This document shows, in pieces, positions 63,771 through 64,000 of a DNA stretch of 64,000 bases. Source of the DNA: Neovahlkampfia damariscottae. Taxonomy: Eukaryota; Heterolobosea; Selenaionea; Neovahlkampfiida; Neovahlkampfiidae. The notes under the pieces are model-generated. The model saw only the letters and a program-made list of their open reading frames with translations. It had not been told where the DNA came from and ran no database searches. The stretch is from the NCBI GenBank assembly GCA_016618085.1, contig JABLTG010000064.1, forward strand, positions 33,917 through 97,916, given 5' to 3'. A program made the translations under genes and the position numbers. Positions within the stretch are counted from its first letter, which is position 1. Every line of letters begins with the position of its first letter.

Positions 63771-64000
63771 ATGTTTCTTTTAGAAAAAGTTACAAGTTTT
63801 ATGAGAAATTTATTTAGTTCAACACTCAAAAATAATGGATATCTTCAAAAAGCAATATTAACTGGAATATTGTGCATCACAAAAGCGAATTCATTTAGTG
63901 GATTTAATAACTTTAAAGAATTTACAATGTTAAACCAACGTTATAGTACTTCTTTTGGATATTTAGATGAAGAAATTAAATTTATGCTTCAAGAATCTGA
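63771..64000 (+). CDS. N-terminally truncated AAA-ATPase-like (DUF1703-associated) protein, runs off the window
   Basis: The frame opens MFLLEKVTSFMRNLF and shows the segment of AAA-ATPase-like / DUF1703 proteins normally lying after the Walker B region: FMRNLFSSTLKNN, LQKAILTGI, FSGFNNFKEF, FGYLDEEIK. The preceding part with Walker A and the usual IGIQDF start is not encoded upstream on this strand. These proteins, often carrying a nuclease-like end, are common in bacteria and scattered protists and seem mobile between lineages. The CCAATCA at 63752 is 12 bp before this ATG, as for a normal gene. Confidence 0.6.
   Translation, partial: MFLLEKVTSFMRNLFSSTLKNNGYLQKAILTGILCITKANSFSGFNNFKEFTMLNQRYSTSFGYLDEEIKFMLQES

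Overview
This is compact nuclear DNA from a mitochondriate single-celled eukaryote. It is very AT-rich. I read 44 protein genes on both strands, about one per 1.45 kb. Most are split by tiny GT..AG introns (26 to about 60 nt, often A/T homopolymers), and TAA, TAG and TGA all serve as stops. Mitochondrial genes (an MGM101-type recombinase, a sarcosine/dimethylglycine dehydrogenase, a TCAIM-like protein, an SPFH/prohibitin) argue against an organism without mitochondria. The mix of a C-terminally anchored surface protein, a G-alpha relative, copine, RCC1, LRR-phosphatase, STRIPAK and GATOR1 parts suggests a free-living amoeba or flagellate. I cannot fix the lineage from the sequence. I saw no rRNA, tRNA, CRISPR array or transposon.

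Layout. 1-5239: a decayed surface/receptor-like gene (-). 5.4-9.6 kb: coiled-coil/LRR protein, MAPEG glutathione transferase, a small basic protein, a Tlg2/syntaxin-16-type SNARE. 9.7-16 kb: an Iml1/DEPDC5 homologue, a small beta-rich protein, a membrane-anchored GH5 glucanase, an RCC1 propeller. 16.3-25.4 kb: a frameshifted SPFH/prohibitin, a secreted DUF5648 protein, a tyrosine phosphatase, a DUF1877-WGR-SAP fusion, TCAIM-like, an acidic AT-hook protein, MGM101 with an extra C-terminal domain. 25.5-34.9 kb: a secreted orphan, EMG1, a ZIP transporter, xylulokinase, an unknown, an EGF-like membrane protein, a TPR-like protein, a RETSAT-like oxidoreductase. 35.3-48.6 kb: CCT4, SFT2, head-to-head G6PD and 6PGD, SUB1/KELP, striatin, PRMT5, Rrp6. 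48.8-64 kb: a degenerate G-alpha, two secreted/membrane orphans, an F-box/GNAT protein, a desaturase, SARDH/DMGDH, an ankyrin protein, an LRR-DUSP, copine, a coiled-coil protein, and a truncated AAA-ATPase-like gene at the right edge.

How the genes relate. Three genes serve pentose phosphate metabolism (G6PD, 6PGD, xylulokinase), and the first two share one 118-bp divergent promoter. Others belong to housekeeping machines: exosome, 18S maturation, chaperonin, SNARE/Golgi traffic, GATOR1-TORC1 signalling, STRIPAK.

The strongest non-coding signal is a CCAAT element (CCAATCA or CCAATAA, either orientation). It lies within about 65 bp of the start codon of roughly 41 of the 44 genes, often within 10-40 bp, and in places touches the ATG. 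With intergenic gaps of 3-120 bp it looks like the core promoter element of this genome. Splice sites were placed by eye from reading frame and homology, so exon edges may be off by a few bases.
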